DNA from: Rhodopirellula sp. | GTDB lineage: Bacteria; Planctomycetota; Planctomycetia; Pirellulales; Thermoguttaceae | NCBI GenBank assembly: GCA_012728855.1 | Contig: JAAYEH010000700.1 | Location: 1 to 48,339, forward strand | Reading direction: 5' to 3' | Length of the DNA stretch: 48,339 bases | Notes under the pieces: model-generated | Database searches by the model: none | The model's input: the letters and a program-made list of their open reading frames with translations, nothing else | What the model was told of the DNA's origin: nothing | Part shown: positions 35,335-43,080 of the stretch, one piece after another | How the letters are laid out: every line of letters starts with the position of its first letter | How positions within the stretch are numbered: the first letter of the stretch is position 1 | Made by a program: the position numbers and the translations under genes

Positions 35335-35457
35335 ATGGCCAACGGCTTCTCCTTGGAACTCCAGCATCTTATTCAAGCGGAATTGGCGGCGGGGCACTAT
35401 GACTCCGACGAAGAACTGTTGCTCCACGGCGCACAAGATATCGAATCGCTTTTCTGA
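35335..35457 (+). CDS. Short ParD/ribbon-helix-helix antitoxin-like protein (40 aa), probably truncated
   Basis: A 40-residue ORF. After MANG it reads FSLELQHLIQAELAAGHYDS and then DEELLLHGAQ, which fits the DNA-binding half of ParD-type antitoxins (pattern: hydrophobic, E/Q-rich helix, V/L-A-S/A-G-x-Y/F-x-S-x-E-E-V/L). Full ParD proteins have about 80 residues and use the C-terminal half to bind the ParE toxin; that half is missing here and no ParE-like frame follows. A good promoter sequence precedes it. It may be a relic of a toxin-antitoxin pair or a stand-alone small regulator. The call rests on residue pattern only. Confidence 0.5.
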   Translation: MANGFSLELQHLIQAELAAGHYDSDEELLLHGAQDIESLF

Positions 35458-35516
35458 CATCGGTAGCTTCTCGCTGCCATGTTCATCGTGGCGACAGCCC
35501 TTCTGCCCCCGACAAA

Positions 35517-35548
35517 GAAGAGCGACGACAAGTCGTCCGCACTCCAAG
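35517..35548 (-). repeat. TTTGGAGTGCG element, copy 3 (inverted, diverged)
   Basis: The reverse strand reads CTTGGAGTGCG, then the palindrome ACGAC-TT-GTCGT and CGCTCTTC. It sits between the ParD-like ORF and the sialidase-like gene, in the opposite orientation to copies 1 and 2. Confidence 0.72.
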
Positions 35549-35632
35549 ACTTGCGATGCGGGCGTGAGATTCGCTATAACGGTCCACGGCAATCCACCCC
35601 GAATCTCCCTCAATCCACCCGAGGCAACTCCG

Positions 35633-36688
35633 ATGAAACGTGTACTGGTCGGCTTGGCAATCTCTTGGCTCGCTGCACTGCTCGTCGTTCAACCTGCCGC
35701 GGCCGAAGAGCCGTTCGCTCTGACGGTCGCGCCGGTCGGACCGCAGAATCCGCGGAACAGCGAAGCGGCGATCATTCCGCGGAAAGACGGAACACTGCTG
35801 TTGGGTTGGACCGAGTTCTACGCCGGCAGCGGCGCCGATCACGGGCCGGCCCGCATCGCCGGTAAGATCTCGGCAGACGGTGGCCGCTCGTGGGGCGAGA
35901 AGCGCACGCTCGTCGAAAACGACGGCGGCTGCAACGTGATGGAGGTGAATTTTCTCCGTCTCAAGGACGGGCGGATCGCCTTGTTCTACTGCCAGAAGAA
36001 CAGCGAGAGCGGCGATTGCCGCGTGATGATGCGGACCTCGGCCGACGAGGGGCTCGCTTGGGCCGAAGCCAAACAGTTAAGCCCGGCCGGAAAGTACACC
36101 GGCTTGACCAACGGTCGCTCCATCCGGCTCAACAGCGGGCGCATCCTGCTGGAGGCTTGGGAAGGGGGCGACAGCTACTGCTACCTCTCCGACGATGAAG
36201 GCCGCACCTGGCGCGAAGGCGGGCGGGCTCGCCCTGCGGCCGGTCCCAGCTACGAACCGGCTTGCGTCGAACTCAAAGACGGACGGGTGATGATGCTGAT
36301 GCGGACCGGCGCCGGCGGTCAATTCAAGAGCCTTTCCACCGACGGCGGCGCCACCTGGAGCGCTCCGGAACCGACGCCGTTGAAAGGGACGGCGGCCCCC
36401 GTCTCCGTCGGCCGCATCCCGGCAACCGGCGATCTGCTGGCGATCTGGAATCACAATCCGGGCGCGGCAAAGCGGAATCCGCTCACCGCCGCAATTTCCA
36501 AAGACGAAGGCGAGACCTGGCAGAGCTTTTGCAATCTGGAGGACGACCCGCGCGATGCCTGGGCCTACCCGGCGGTCACCTGGATCGACGATCGCGCCCT
36601 GATCACGTACTTCAACTATCATGGAGGGCTCTCGCTGCAATTGAAGATCGTGCCGAGAACCTGGTTCTACGGAGAGGTTTCGAGGTAG
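35633..36688 (+). CDS. Secreted BNR-repeat (sialidase-like) protein
   Basis: A 351-residue protein with a Sec signal peptide (RVLVGLAISWLAALLVVQPA, then AAAEEP) and a six-bladed sialidase-type propeller. Five Asp-box motifs (S-x-D-x-G-x-x-W) can be read: SADGGRSW, SADEGLAW, SDDEGRTW, STDGGATW and SKDEGETW. The family cleaves or binds terminal sialic or related sugars, but many planctomycete members are of unknown specificity, and Asp boxes alone do not prove activity. The start at 35633 has GAGG upstream; the open frame to 35399 is an extension through a repeat. A Gfo/Idh/MocA remnant lies just downstream. Confidence 0.88.
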   Translation: MKRVLVGLAISWLAALLVVQPAAAEEPFALTVAPVGPQNPRNSEAAIIPRKDGTLLLGWTEFYAGSGADHGPARIAGKISADGGRSWGEKRTLVENDGGCNVMEVNFLRLKDGRIALFYCQKNSESGDCRVMMRTSADEGLAWAEAKQLSPAGKYTGLTNGRSIRLNSGRILLEAWEGGDSYCYLSDDEGRTWREGGRARPAAGPSYEPACVELKDGRVMMLMRTGAGGQFKSLSTDGGATWSAPEPTPLKGTAAPVSVGRIPATGDLLAIWNHNPGAAKRNPLTAAISKDEGETWQSFCNLEDDPRDAWAYPAVTWIDDRALITYFNYHGGLSLQLKIVPRTWFYGEVSR

Positions 36689-36783
36689 GCTCTGAAGAAG
36701 AAACCGGCAATCCTTGCACAGGAATGGGAACTAGGGTGCGGCTCGGCTCCCAAGATCCCCTGCAGCCCTCAAGTCGGACATCA

Positions 36784-36993
36784 TTACTGGATAACTGGCG
36801 ACTGGAAAAAACGACGGGCCACGGGCATCTTGTCGACTGGGGGATCCACCTCGTTGATGTCTGCCGTGTGATCCTGGACTTGATAACTCCCACGCGGATC
36901 ATTGCCGGCGGCGGATTGTGCCACCTGAAGGACAAGATCACCACGCGCGATATTCTCTCCGTCCATTTCGAGTTCGAACCGTGCCCGACGTGA
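36784..36993 (+). pseudogene. Fragment of a Gfo/Idh/MocA-type oxidoreductase
   Basis: About 70 codons read HGHLVDWGIHLVDVCRVILD, then TPTRIIAGGGLCHLKDKITT, then ILSVHFEFEPCP. This is the internal His-Asp substrate-site region (HxxD...) of planctomycete Gfo/Idh/MocA proteins. No Rossmann domain precedes it, since the sialidase-like gene ends about 95 bases before, and the frame stops at 36993. The following 150 bases may hold a decayed continuation. It is unlike the intact oxidoreductase at 40614 in wording, so it is a relic of a different paralogue. Confidence 0.75.
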
Positions 36994-37336
36994 AGATGAG
37001 AGGACTGCAACGGTCGAAGTAGCGGGGGCCGAACTTCTGGCACCCGCTGCTCGTCCCGTCCGATACCTATTACCGCAAGCCGCCGGCGAAACGAAACAAC
37101 GCAGGCGACACGGCTGCCAAACCTCCCTAGCCCAACGCCGAGAATACAGCCAGGTTCCTGGCACGCAAAGTAACGGTCTCGATGCGCGGCTACACGATCG
37201 GCAGGAGGAAACTGGATCACCCGTATCGGCGATCGAGAGCGGACCGTTCGAGAGTAGGTGCCGACGGGCCGCACGCCGAAGGCAGACCACCGGGGTCGGC
37301 GACCTGGACACCAATGCATCGGGTCACTGCCACCAC
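36994..37336. other. Spacer without a supportable gene
   Basis: About 340 bases between the oxidoreductase fragment and a strong plus-strand terminator. I see no intact frame. The terminator at its end means either decayed operon remains or a short untranslated transcript; nothing recognisable as a known RNA family was found. Confidence 0.4.
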
Positions 37337-37374
37337 GCCCCTCGCAGGCTGACCGCCTCCGAGGGGCTTTTTTT
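37337..37374 (+). terminator. Rho-independent terminator (plus strand)
   Basis: GCCCCTCG (37337-37344) pairs with CGAGGGGC (37360-37367), followed by seven T (37368-37374). The stem is 8 bp with a 15-base loop that has further GGC/GCC pairing potential. No intact plus-strand gene lies directly upstream; the nearest is the sialidase-like gene 650 bases away. Confidence 0.75.
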
Positions 37375-37399
37375 CAGTGGGACGACCAAGAAACTCGAA

Positions 37400-37425
37400 A
37401 GGGCGGCAGAATGCTCTGCCGCCCT
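37400..37425 (-). terminator. Probable terminator of the tyrosine-rich gene (minus strand)
   Basis: AGGGCGGCAGA and TCTGCCGCCCT form a perfect 11-bp stem with a 4-base loop, 61 bases downstream of the stop at 37487. On the minus strand the stem is followed by TTTCGAGTTT, a modest T-rich tail. Confidence 0.6.
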
Positions 37426-37486
37426 CCGAGGTTGCCCTCAGTGTCACCCCTCCCCATAATCCGGCGATGACTCGCCGGCAGTTCGC

Positions 37487-37813
37487 TCAGAAGACGTCCA
37501 GCATGAAGTGAGCGCCCGAGTGGTACTTGCGCCCGGACGGATAGTAATTCTGCCAGTTCTTGTTGTACACCGGGATCCCCATTTCCTGCGGATAGCGGTA
37601 ATACAGATGCTCCGAACTGCGGTAATAATCCGAACTCCAGAAGTTCTGCGGGTAGTAGACGTAGGGATAGTGGTAGAAACGGTTCCAGTCCTGGGTGTTG
37701 TAGGTATGGCCCCATTGGCGGTCGAAAGCTTGCTGGGCCTGTGCTTCCGAGACGCATAGGACGGCCTGAAACGCGGCTGCGCAAAACAGCACGAGCAGGG
37801 TCCGGCGGATCAT
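37487..37813 (-). CDS. Small exported aromatic-rich protein (108 aa)
   Basis: A signal peptide (RRTLLVLFCAAAFQAVLCVS, cleavage near AQA) is followed by a mature part of about 80 residues containing 15 Tyr, 4 Trp and 5 Phe, some 30 percent aromatic. Text such as NRFYHYPYVYYPQNFW, EHLYYRYPQEMGIPVYNKNW and HFMLDVF shows no repeat period and no cysteine. I recall similar short proteins from other planctomycete genomes, but I know no function. The low-copy, ordered look of the sequence (fixed P, N and W positions) argues for a folded protein rather than low-complexity filler. It has its own upstream spacer and downstream hairpin, so it is probably monocistronic. Confidence 0.8.
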   Translation of the reverse strand: MIRRTLLVLFCAAAFQAVLCVSEAQAQQAFDRQWGHTYNTQDWNRFYHYPYVYYPQNFWSSDYYRSSEHLYYRYPQEMGIPVYNKNWQNYYPSGRKYHSGAHFMLDVF

Positions 37814-37968
37814 TGACTCCCCCTCCCAACAGGTTCGGTATTAGCTGCTCCGGCAACCGCCGGCGGTATCTCGCAGTTGCCGGCAGTTCGGTGCTGCAAG
37901 TCGTGTACTTAGTCCATCGGCAGACAGCACGACAAGCATTGAGGGAATATCCGATACAGCCCGCACAA

Positions 37969-38835
37969 TTAGTCGATGGAGGCGACGATCGCCGCCAATC
38001 CCTCCCGGAAGGAGGGGTAGCCAAGCGAGATTCCCAGGTCCGCAACCATGCGGGCATTGAGCACCTGCTTGTCGGCGCCGGCGCGCTGCGAGGCCGCCTC
38101 TTCCCGCGAGAGTTCGACGAATTGCGGTTCGGGCTGGCCGAGCAGCCCCGCCAGGCATCGGTAAAAAACGCGGCGGCTGCACGGCTGTCCGTCGCAGATG
38201 TTATAGACCGCCGGTGGATCGGCGCGGGACTCGGCCGCCAGGATGGCGGCGACCGCATCGTCCACGTGAATCAGGTTCAGGTGAGCGCCTTCCGGAACAT
38301 TCAGCGGGCGGCCGGCCCGCAGGTCGGCGATGCGGGGAATCCGTTGCGGACCGTACATCCCTGCCAGACGCAGGACGATGGCTCGCCGGCTGAACGGGTG
38401 CTGGCGAAGGAACTGCTCGGCGGCCAGGATCGCTCGTCCGCTTTCGCGGTTTGGCCGGCAGGGGCTGTCTTCGTCGACCGGACGACCGTCGGAATCCCCG
38501 TACACGCCGGTGGAACTGACATAGAGGAGCCGTCCGATTTCCGGCGGTAGCGCCGCCAGCGCCGCTTGCAGCCCTCCGACGTACACTTCTTCCCGCGACG
38601 CCTCGCCACGAGGGTCGTAACCGATCGAGTACAACACCGTGTCGGCCGAGGGAAAACCGACGAGCGAGTCCGGGCGGGTCACGTCGGCCAGGATGGGAAC
38701 AATGCCTTCGCTCTCAAGTTCGGCCGCGCGGCGCGACGAGCGCGTCACCGCGAAGACCTCGCCCGGCTCGGCAAGCCAGCGCCGCGCTGCCCGCATTCCG
38801 AGATAACCGCAGCCGAAGATGAGCCGAACCATCAA
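37969..38835 (-). CDS. Atypical SDR: NAD(P)-dependent epimerase/dehydratase-like protein
   Basis: A 288-residue protein with an N-terminal Rossmann motif (LIFGCGYLGMRAARRW), ILADVTRPDSL, YVSSTGVYGDSDGRPVDEDS, IVLRLAGMYGP and LNLIHVDDAVAAIL. It resembles the YeeZ-type atypical short-chain dehydrogenases. The usual catalytic Tyr-x3-Lys is not present: after the YVSSTGVYG strand the region reads RPNRESGRAILAAE with no Tyr/Lys pair, so catalysis of the classical kind is doubtful. The ATG overlaps the ruvX stop by four bases, and the gene is the last of a three-gene run. The start could also be the second Met. Confidence 0.85.
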   Translation of the reverse strand: MMVRLIFGCGYLGMRAARRWLAEPGEVFAVTRSSRRAAELESEGIVPILADVTRPDSLVGFPSADTVLYSIGYDPRGEASREEVYVGGLQAALAALPPEIGRLLYVSSTGVYGDSDGRPVDEDSPCRPNRESGRAILAAEQFLRQHPFSRRAIVLRLAGMYGPQRIPRIADLRAGRPLNVPEGAHLNLIHVDDAVAAILAAESRADPPAVYNICDGQPCSRRVFYRCLAGLLGQPEPQFVELSREEAASQRAGADKQVLNARMVADLGISLGYPSFREGLAAIVASID

Positions 38836-39308
38836 TCCTCCAGCGGTTCCGGCGGCAGGCGACCCTTGCCGCGCGACTCCAAATAAGCGCTGAGCATGAT
38901 CTGCGCGGCGAGCATGTCCAACCGCTGCCTCCGCCGCTTCTTGGTCAGTTGGGCGTCGAGCAGGAACCTCTCTGCTTCGGCGCTGGTGAACCGCTCATCG
39001 AAATAGGCGACCGGAACGCCGGTCGTCGTCTCGATCCATTGGCCGAATTGTCTCGCCTCACGAGATTTTTCGCTTTCCCTGCCGTCGAGATGGACCGGCA
39101 GACCGACGACGAACAGTTGGATTCGCTCTTCCTCGACCAGCCGGCGAAAGCGACGGGCGTCGTGATCCCGGCCGCGGCGGGTGTAGTTCTCGTAAGGGCT
39201 GGCAATCGTCCGATTCGGATCACTGACGGCAATGCCGATCCGGACCGTTCCATAGTCGATTCCGGCCACACGGCCGGAGGTTGCCATGTCTTCGGGCGAA
39301 TGCGTCAC
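38832..39308 (-). CDS. ruvX: Holliday junction resolvase-like protein RuvX (YqgF)
   Basis: A 158-residue protein with the RNase H-like fold of RuvX/YqgF: GIDYGTVRIGIAVSD with the first catalytic Asp, FVVGLPVHLDGRES, VAYFDERFTSAEAE and a late DMLAAQIMLSAYLE. Proposed roles are processing of Holliday junctions or of the 5' end of pre-16S rRNA. The frame is open far upstream inside the lipase gene, but GTG at 39308 has AAAGGAAA upstream and overlaps the lipase stop (GTGA). ATG 39287 is the alternative. Both neighbours overlap it by a few bases, so the three are co-translated. Confidence 0.92.
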   Translation of the reverse strand: MTHSPEDMATSGRVAGIDYGTVRIGIAVSDPNRTIASPYENYTRRGRDHDARRFRRLVEEERIQLFVVGLPVHLDGRESEKSREARQFGQWIETTTGVPVAYFDERFTSAEAERFLLDAQLTKKRRRQRLDMLAAQIMLSAYLESRGKGRLPPEPLED

Positions 39309-40282
39309 CGGGTTTCCTTTTCCGTCGAGAAGCGGCCGTGGCGGAGAAAGTGGAGCGTCTGCTCCTGGGCGCGGCGGTCGGACATGATCGCGGAATGAAG
39401 CACCGGCAGCAGAACGAAGTCGCGGGCACCGTCGAGGCGGGCGCCGGCCACCGTGACCGTCCCGTCGTCGTCGCCGGGCAGCAGTGGGTTGAAGCCGGCC
39501 TCGTTCCCCAGACCGCCGGCGATGATTCCAAACTCGCAGACCGGCACGGCGAGCCTGGCTTGCAGCCAAGGCCACTCGGCGCCGAGTTGCTGCCCCGCCT
39601 TACCCGCCACCGCCTCGAATACTGCGTAGTCGGCCAAGGCGGTGGCGATCTCCGAGCCGTGATTGGGTGGCGCGAGCATGACGAATCGCCCGATGCGTGC
39701 GTCGGGAAGGGGTTCGGGCGACTCGGTCATGGCAAGATAACGGCGGATGACGATGTTACCCAGGCTATGGCCGACGAAATGGATCTCGTCGATGCCCTCG
39801 AGGTGCTCGACCAGCGACGCGAGGGTTTCTGCGTGCTCGGTCACCTCGCAGCGCGTGCTGGGATATTCGACGTTGAAAACCGTGTAGCCCCCTTGGTCTC
39901 GAAGATAGTCGCAAAGCGATTCCATCGAGCTGTGGCTGCGGAAAAGGCCGTGGAGCACGAGCACCGCCGTGCCGCGCATGGGCGGCAGATTGTCTTTGTT
40001 CCGGATTCGGTCGATCTGTTCACGGCACGACGCAAGCGTGCCCGAAGCATAGCGGAAATCGCGGCCGTCCAGCAGGCGGTGATGTCCGGTAAAGACGTTT
40101 CGCTGGATCCGCCACTGGTGGAACAACAACACGTCGGCCCAGAACTGTTTGCCGCCCAGGGTCGGCATCGGGATTGGATCTGCCAAGAGGCTCTCTTGAG
40201 CAGAAACGGTTTCCAGCCCGAGACAACCCAGCAGAATCGCTGCCGTGAAGCTGAAGATGGTTTGTCGAGTAGGGCGGATCAT
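39305..40282 (-). CDS. Exported lipase/alpha-beta hydrolase
   Basis: A 325-residue protein with a signal peptide (RQTIFSFTAAILLGCLGLET, then VSAQ) and a lipase fold: AVLVLHGLFRSHSSMESL with the oxyanion HG motif, the nucleophile elbow GHSLGN, MLAPPNHGSE and a late GTVTVAGARL followed by a possible His in VLHSAIM. It resembles bacterial triacylglycerol lipase/PGAP1-like hydrolases. The frame opens with TTG at 40315, but ATG 40282 places the signal properly and is preferred, although no clear ribosome-binding site is visible. It is first in the lipase-ruvX-SDR run and shares a 331-base divergent spacer with the oxidoreductase gene. Confidence 0.87.
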   Translation of the reverse strand: MIRPTRQTIFSFTAAILLGCLGLETVSAQESLLADPIPMPTLGGKQFWADVLLFHQWRIQRNVFTGHHRLLDGRDFRYASGTLASCREQIDRIRNKDNLPPMRGTAVLVLHGLFRSHSSMESLCDYLRDQGGYTVFNVEYPSTRCEVTEHAETLASLVEHLEGIDEIHFVGHSLGNIVIRRYLAMTESPEPLPDARIGRFVMLAPPNHGSEIATALADYAVFEAVAGKAGQQLGAEWPWLQARLAVPVCEFGIIAGGLGNEAGFNPLLPGDDDGTVTVAGARLDGARDFVLLPVLHSAIMSDRRAQEQTLHFLRHGRFSTEKETR

Positions 40283-40347
40283 GGGGGAGCGTTGGAATGA
40301 TCGAATACTGAACAAGTGTTACATGTGCAGCGGTTGGCGAGTTCGAG

Positions 40348-40438
40348 GGGGTCGGGAGTCTTTTTCTGTATCGGCTACCAACCGCGGCGAACATACAGAG
40401 CGGCGGTGAGGCCGATACGGAAAAAGACTCCCGACCCC
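40348..40438. repeat. Long palindromic element, copy 5 (inner palindrome, left arm diverged)
   Basis: Arms 40348-40375 and 40411-40438 match at all but one position (TTTTTCTG against TTTTTCCG). The loop is again 35 bases. No outer arms are seen. It lies in the spacer between the divergent lipase and oxidoreductase genes, about 175 bases before the latter. The rest of that 331-base spacer shows nothing I can name. Confidence 0.88.
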
Positions 40439-40613
40439 TTTGCCGCGTCCTGATGTCTCTTAGGGAGATTCTACCACCATTGCGCCACCGACCAAGAGCA
40501 GCCGGTTGGGTGCCTCGGGCTTCCTTGACTTCCCCCAGAGGGCTACTTACCATCGAACCTGTCAAGTCAGTCCCCAGCACGCCGCATTTCCTGCATGATT
40601 TCCGGAGGTATCG

Positions 40614-41918
40614 ATGGACAAGAAGCTCTCGCGACGAACCTTTACGAAGGCTGGCGCTGCCGCCACAATGGGCCTGGCGTTAACCCAGCCGGTTCGGGTA
40701 TTGGGGGCGAATGATCGCATTCGACTCGGGTTTATTGGCGTGGCCAATCGCGGCGGGCAATTGCTCAGCGCCTTTCTCAGCCATGCGGACTGCGAAGTGG
40801 CCGCATTGTGCGACGTGAATCGCACGACGCTCGCCAAAGCCAACCAACGAGTGGAGGGCAAAGCGGCTACCTACGAGGATTTCCGCAAGCTGATCGACCG
40901 CGACGATCTCGACGCGGTGGTCATCGCCACGCCCGATCACTGGCACGCGATCCAAACCATCGCAGCCTGCGATGCCGGCAAGGATGTCTATGTCGAGAAG
41001 CCACTGGCGATCACCGTCCGCGAGGGGCGCCGCATGGTCGAAGCCGCCCGGCGAAACGACCGCGTGGTGCAGGTCGGCACCCATCGGCGCAGTTCCGAAC
41101 TCTACGCGCAGTTGGCCGATATCACCACAGCCGGCGGAATTGGCAAGATCACCGTCGGCCGCGCGTACCGCTTAAGCAACATGTATCCCGGCGGCATCGG
41201 CCGTGCCGAACCGTCGGCGGCGCCGGAGGATCTCAACTGGGATCTGTGGCTGGGCCCGCGGCCGCAGCGCCCCTTCCAGGAGTCGATCGCTCCGTACAAG
41301 TTCCGCTGGTGGCACTTGTATTCGTCGCAGATGGGCAATTGGGGCGTCCACTATCTCGACGCCATCCGCTGGCTCAGCGGCGAGTTGGCGCCCGCGTCGA
41401 TTTGCGCGATGGGCGGCCGGTTCGCCGTTGACGACGACCGCACGGTGCCCGACACGGCGGAGGCCGTGTTCGAGTTCGCCTCGGGACGCCTGGCGATCTT
41501 CGGCCAGTATGAGGCCAGCGGCAATCCGGCCATGCCTCGCGGCGAGATCGAAATCCGCGGCACGCAGGGCACCGCCTACATCGACACGCGGACCTTCGAA
41601 ATCGTCCCGGAACGGGGCGGGCAGTTCCAGGACCGCGCCCCGCGGATGAAGCCGATGAAGGTCGAGGCCAACGAGGTAAACCACGATCTGACCTGCCGGC
41701 ACGCGCGCAATTTCCTCGACTGCATGCGAAGCCGCGAGAAGCCGCGCGCCGACGTCGAGATCGGCCACCGCTCCACCACCTTCAGTCTCCTGGCCAATAT
41801 CTCGTTGGCCACGAAGATGCGGCTGGAGTGGGACGCCGAGAAAGAAGCGATTACCAATAGCAAGGAAGCGAACGACCTGCTCGATTACGAGTATCGCAAG
41901 CCTTGGAAACACGCTTGA
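40614..41918 (+). CDS. Gfo/Idh/MocA family oxidoreductase, Tat-exported
   Basis: A 434-residue protein with a twin-arginine signal (LSRRTFTKAGAAATMGLAL), a Rossmann fold (RLGFIGVANRGGQLLSAFL, VAALCDVN, AVVIATPDHWHA, VYVEKPLAIT with the family Lys), and the C-terminal substrate domain containing WWHLYSSQMGNWGVHYLDAI (His and Asp of the active-site helix). These enzymes use tightly held NAD(H) on sugars or sugar derivatives; the Tat route suggests the cofactor is bound before export. The start has GGAGG about ten bases upstream. The hydrolase and sulfatase genes follow at 47- and 14-base gaps, so a polysaccharide-processing operon is likely. Confidence 0.93.
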   Translation: MDKKLSRRTFTKAGAAATMGLALTQPVRVLGANDRIRLGFIGVANRGGQLLSAFLSHADCEVAALCDVNRTTLAKANQRVEGKAATYEDFRKLIDRDDLDAVVIATPDHWHAIQTIAACDAGKDVYVEKPLAITVREGRRMVEAARRNDRVVQVGTHRRSSELYAQLADITTAGGIGKITVGRAYRLSNMYPGGIGRAEPSAAPEDLNWDLWLGPRPQRPFQESIAPYKFRWWHLYSSQMGNWGVHYLDAIRWLSGELAPASICAMGGRFAVDDDRTVPDTAEAVFEFASGRLAIFGQYEASGNPAMPRGEIEIRGTQGTAYIDTRTFEIVPERGGQFQDRAPRMKPMKVEANEVNHDLTCRHARNFLDCMRSREKPRADVEIGHRSTTFSLLANISLATKMRLEWDAEKEAITNSKEANDLLDYEYRKPWKHA

Positions 41919-41965
41919 GAAATCGTCGCGCCCCTACCGACCGTCGGACAAACAGGAGAACCGCC

Positions 41966-43066
41966 ATGCAGCGCACCCAGCACACGATCATTAGTTCCGT
42001 GCTTGCTCTCGCAGTCCTCGCGGTCATCTCGACGGCCGTTGCGGCCGAGAAGTCGCCACCCGCAACGGATCATTCCGCGTTGATGGTTTATCGGGACGAC
42101 GCGGGCGAACCGCGCCCCGTCGATTCACCGGCCGAGTGGGAGATCCGCCGCCGGCAGATCCTCAAAGGGATCGAAGAAGCGATGGGACCGTTGCCGAATC
42201 GATCCGATTTGCCCCCGTTGGACGTGCGGATTATTGACCAGACCAAGGCAGACGCCTTTCACCGGCTGAAGATCTCGTTTCTTACTGAGGGGAGCGACCG
42301 AGTGCCGGCGTATCTCTTCGTTCCCAGCGATCTCAAGCAGGGCCAGCGCCGCCCGGCGATGCTGGCGCTGCACCAGACGGTCACCCAGGGCAAGGAGGAG
42401 CCCGCCGGCATCCGAGGCAGCGCCAACCTCGACTACGGGCTCGAACTGGCCGAGCGGGGCTACGTGGTTCTCGTGCCCGACTACCCGTCCTTCGGCGAGT
42501 ACCAGTACGACTTCACCGCCGACGCCTATGCCTCCGGGTCGATGAAGGGGATCTTCAACCACATGCGGGGCGTGGATCTGCTCGTTTCCCGGCCGGAGGT
42601 CGATGCTGCGAGGATCGGCGTCATTGGGCATTCGTTGGGTGGGCACAACGCGATGTTTGTCGGTGCGTTCGATCCGCGGATGAAAGTCATCGTCTCGAGC
42701 TGCGGCTGGACTCCCTTCCACGATTACTATGGCGGAAAGATCGCCGGCTGGACCAGCGATCGCTACATGCCGCGGCTTCGCGACGCCTACGGACTCGACC
42801 CCGACCGGGTTCCCTTCGATTTCTACGAGGTCGTTGCCGCCTTCGCGCCGCGGGCGTTCTTCTCCAACTCGCCGCTGGGCGACACGAACTTCGACTACCG
42901 CGGCGTCCAGAAAGCCGAACGAGAAGCCCGGCGCGTCTACAATCTCCTCGGCGCCGAAGACAAGTTCAAGGTGGTCTACCCCGACGCCCCGCACGATTTC
43001 CCGCCGCAGGTGCGCGAAGAAGCGTACGCGTTCATCGATCAGGTACTTGGATATCAACCGGATTAG
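41966..43066 (+). CDS. Secreted alpha/beta hydrolase (acetyl xylan esterase/dienelactone hydrolase-like)
   Basis: A 366-residue protein with a signal peptide (SSVLALAVLAVISTAVAAEK). The hydrolase domain shows VPAYLFVPSDLKQGQRRPAM, LALHQT, LAERGYVVLVPDYPSFGEY, the nucleophile elbow GVIGHSLGGHNAMF and a final acid-base part in YPDAPHDFPPQVR, so a Ser-Asp-His triad is plausible. Related planctomycete proteins are annotated as acetyl xylan esterases or dienelactone hydrolases; the true ester substrate is unknown. ATG 41966 has CAGGAG upstream and is preferred over the open frame at 41903. It is the middle gene of the oxidoreductase-hydrolase-sulfatase run. Confidence 0.88.
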   Translation: MQRTQHTIISSVLALAVLAVISTAVAAEKSPPATDHSALMVYRDDAGEPRPVDSPAEWEIRRRQILKGIEEAMGPLPNRSDLPPLDVRIIDQTKADAFHRLKISFLTEGSDRVPAYLFVPSDLKQGQRRPAMLALHQTVTQGKEEPAGIRGSANLDYGLELAERGYVVLVPDYPSFGEYQYDFTADAYASGSMKGIFNHMRGVDLLVSRPEVDAARIGVIGHSLGGHNAMFVGAFDPRMKVIVSSCGWTPFHDYYGGKIAGWTSDRYMPRLRDAYGLDPDRVPFDFYEVVAAFAPRAFFSNSPLGDTNFDYRGVQKAEREARRVYNLLGAEDKFKVVYPDAPHDFPPQVREEAYAFIDQVLGYQPD

Positions 43067-43080
43067 AAGGAGTGCTTTTT

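Noticed and set aside
35308..35613. Minus-strand ORF reading LECGRLVVAL
   Set aside because: This text is the translation of the dispersed TTTGGAGTGCG repeat and overlaps the ParD-like ORF; not a gene.
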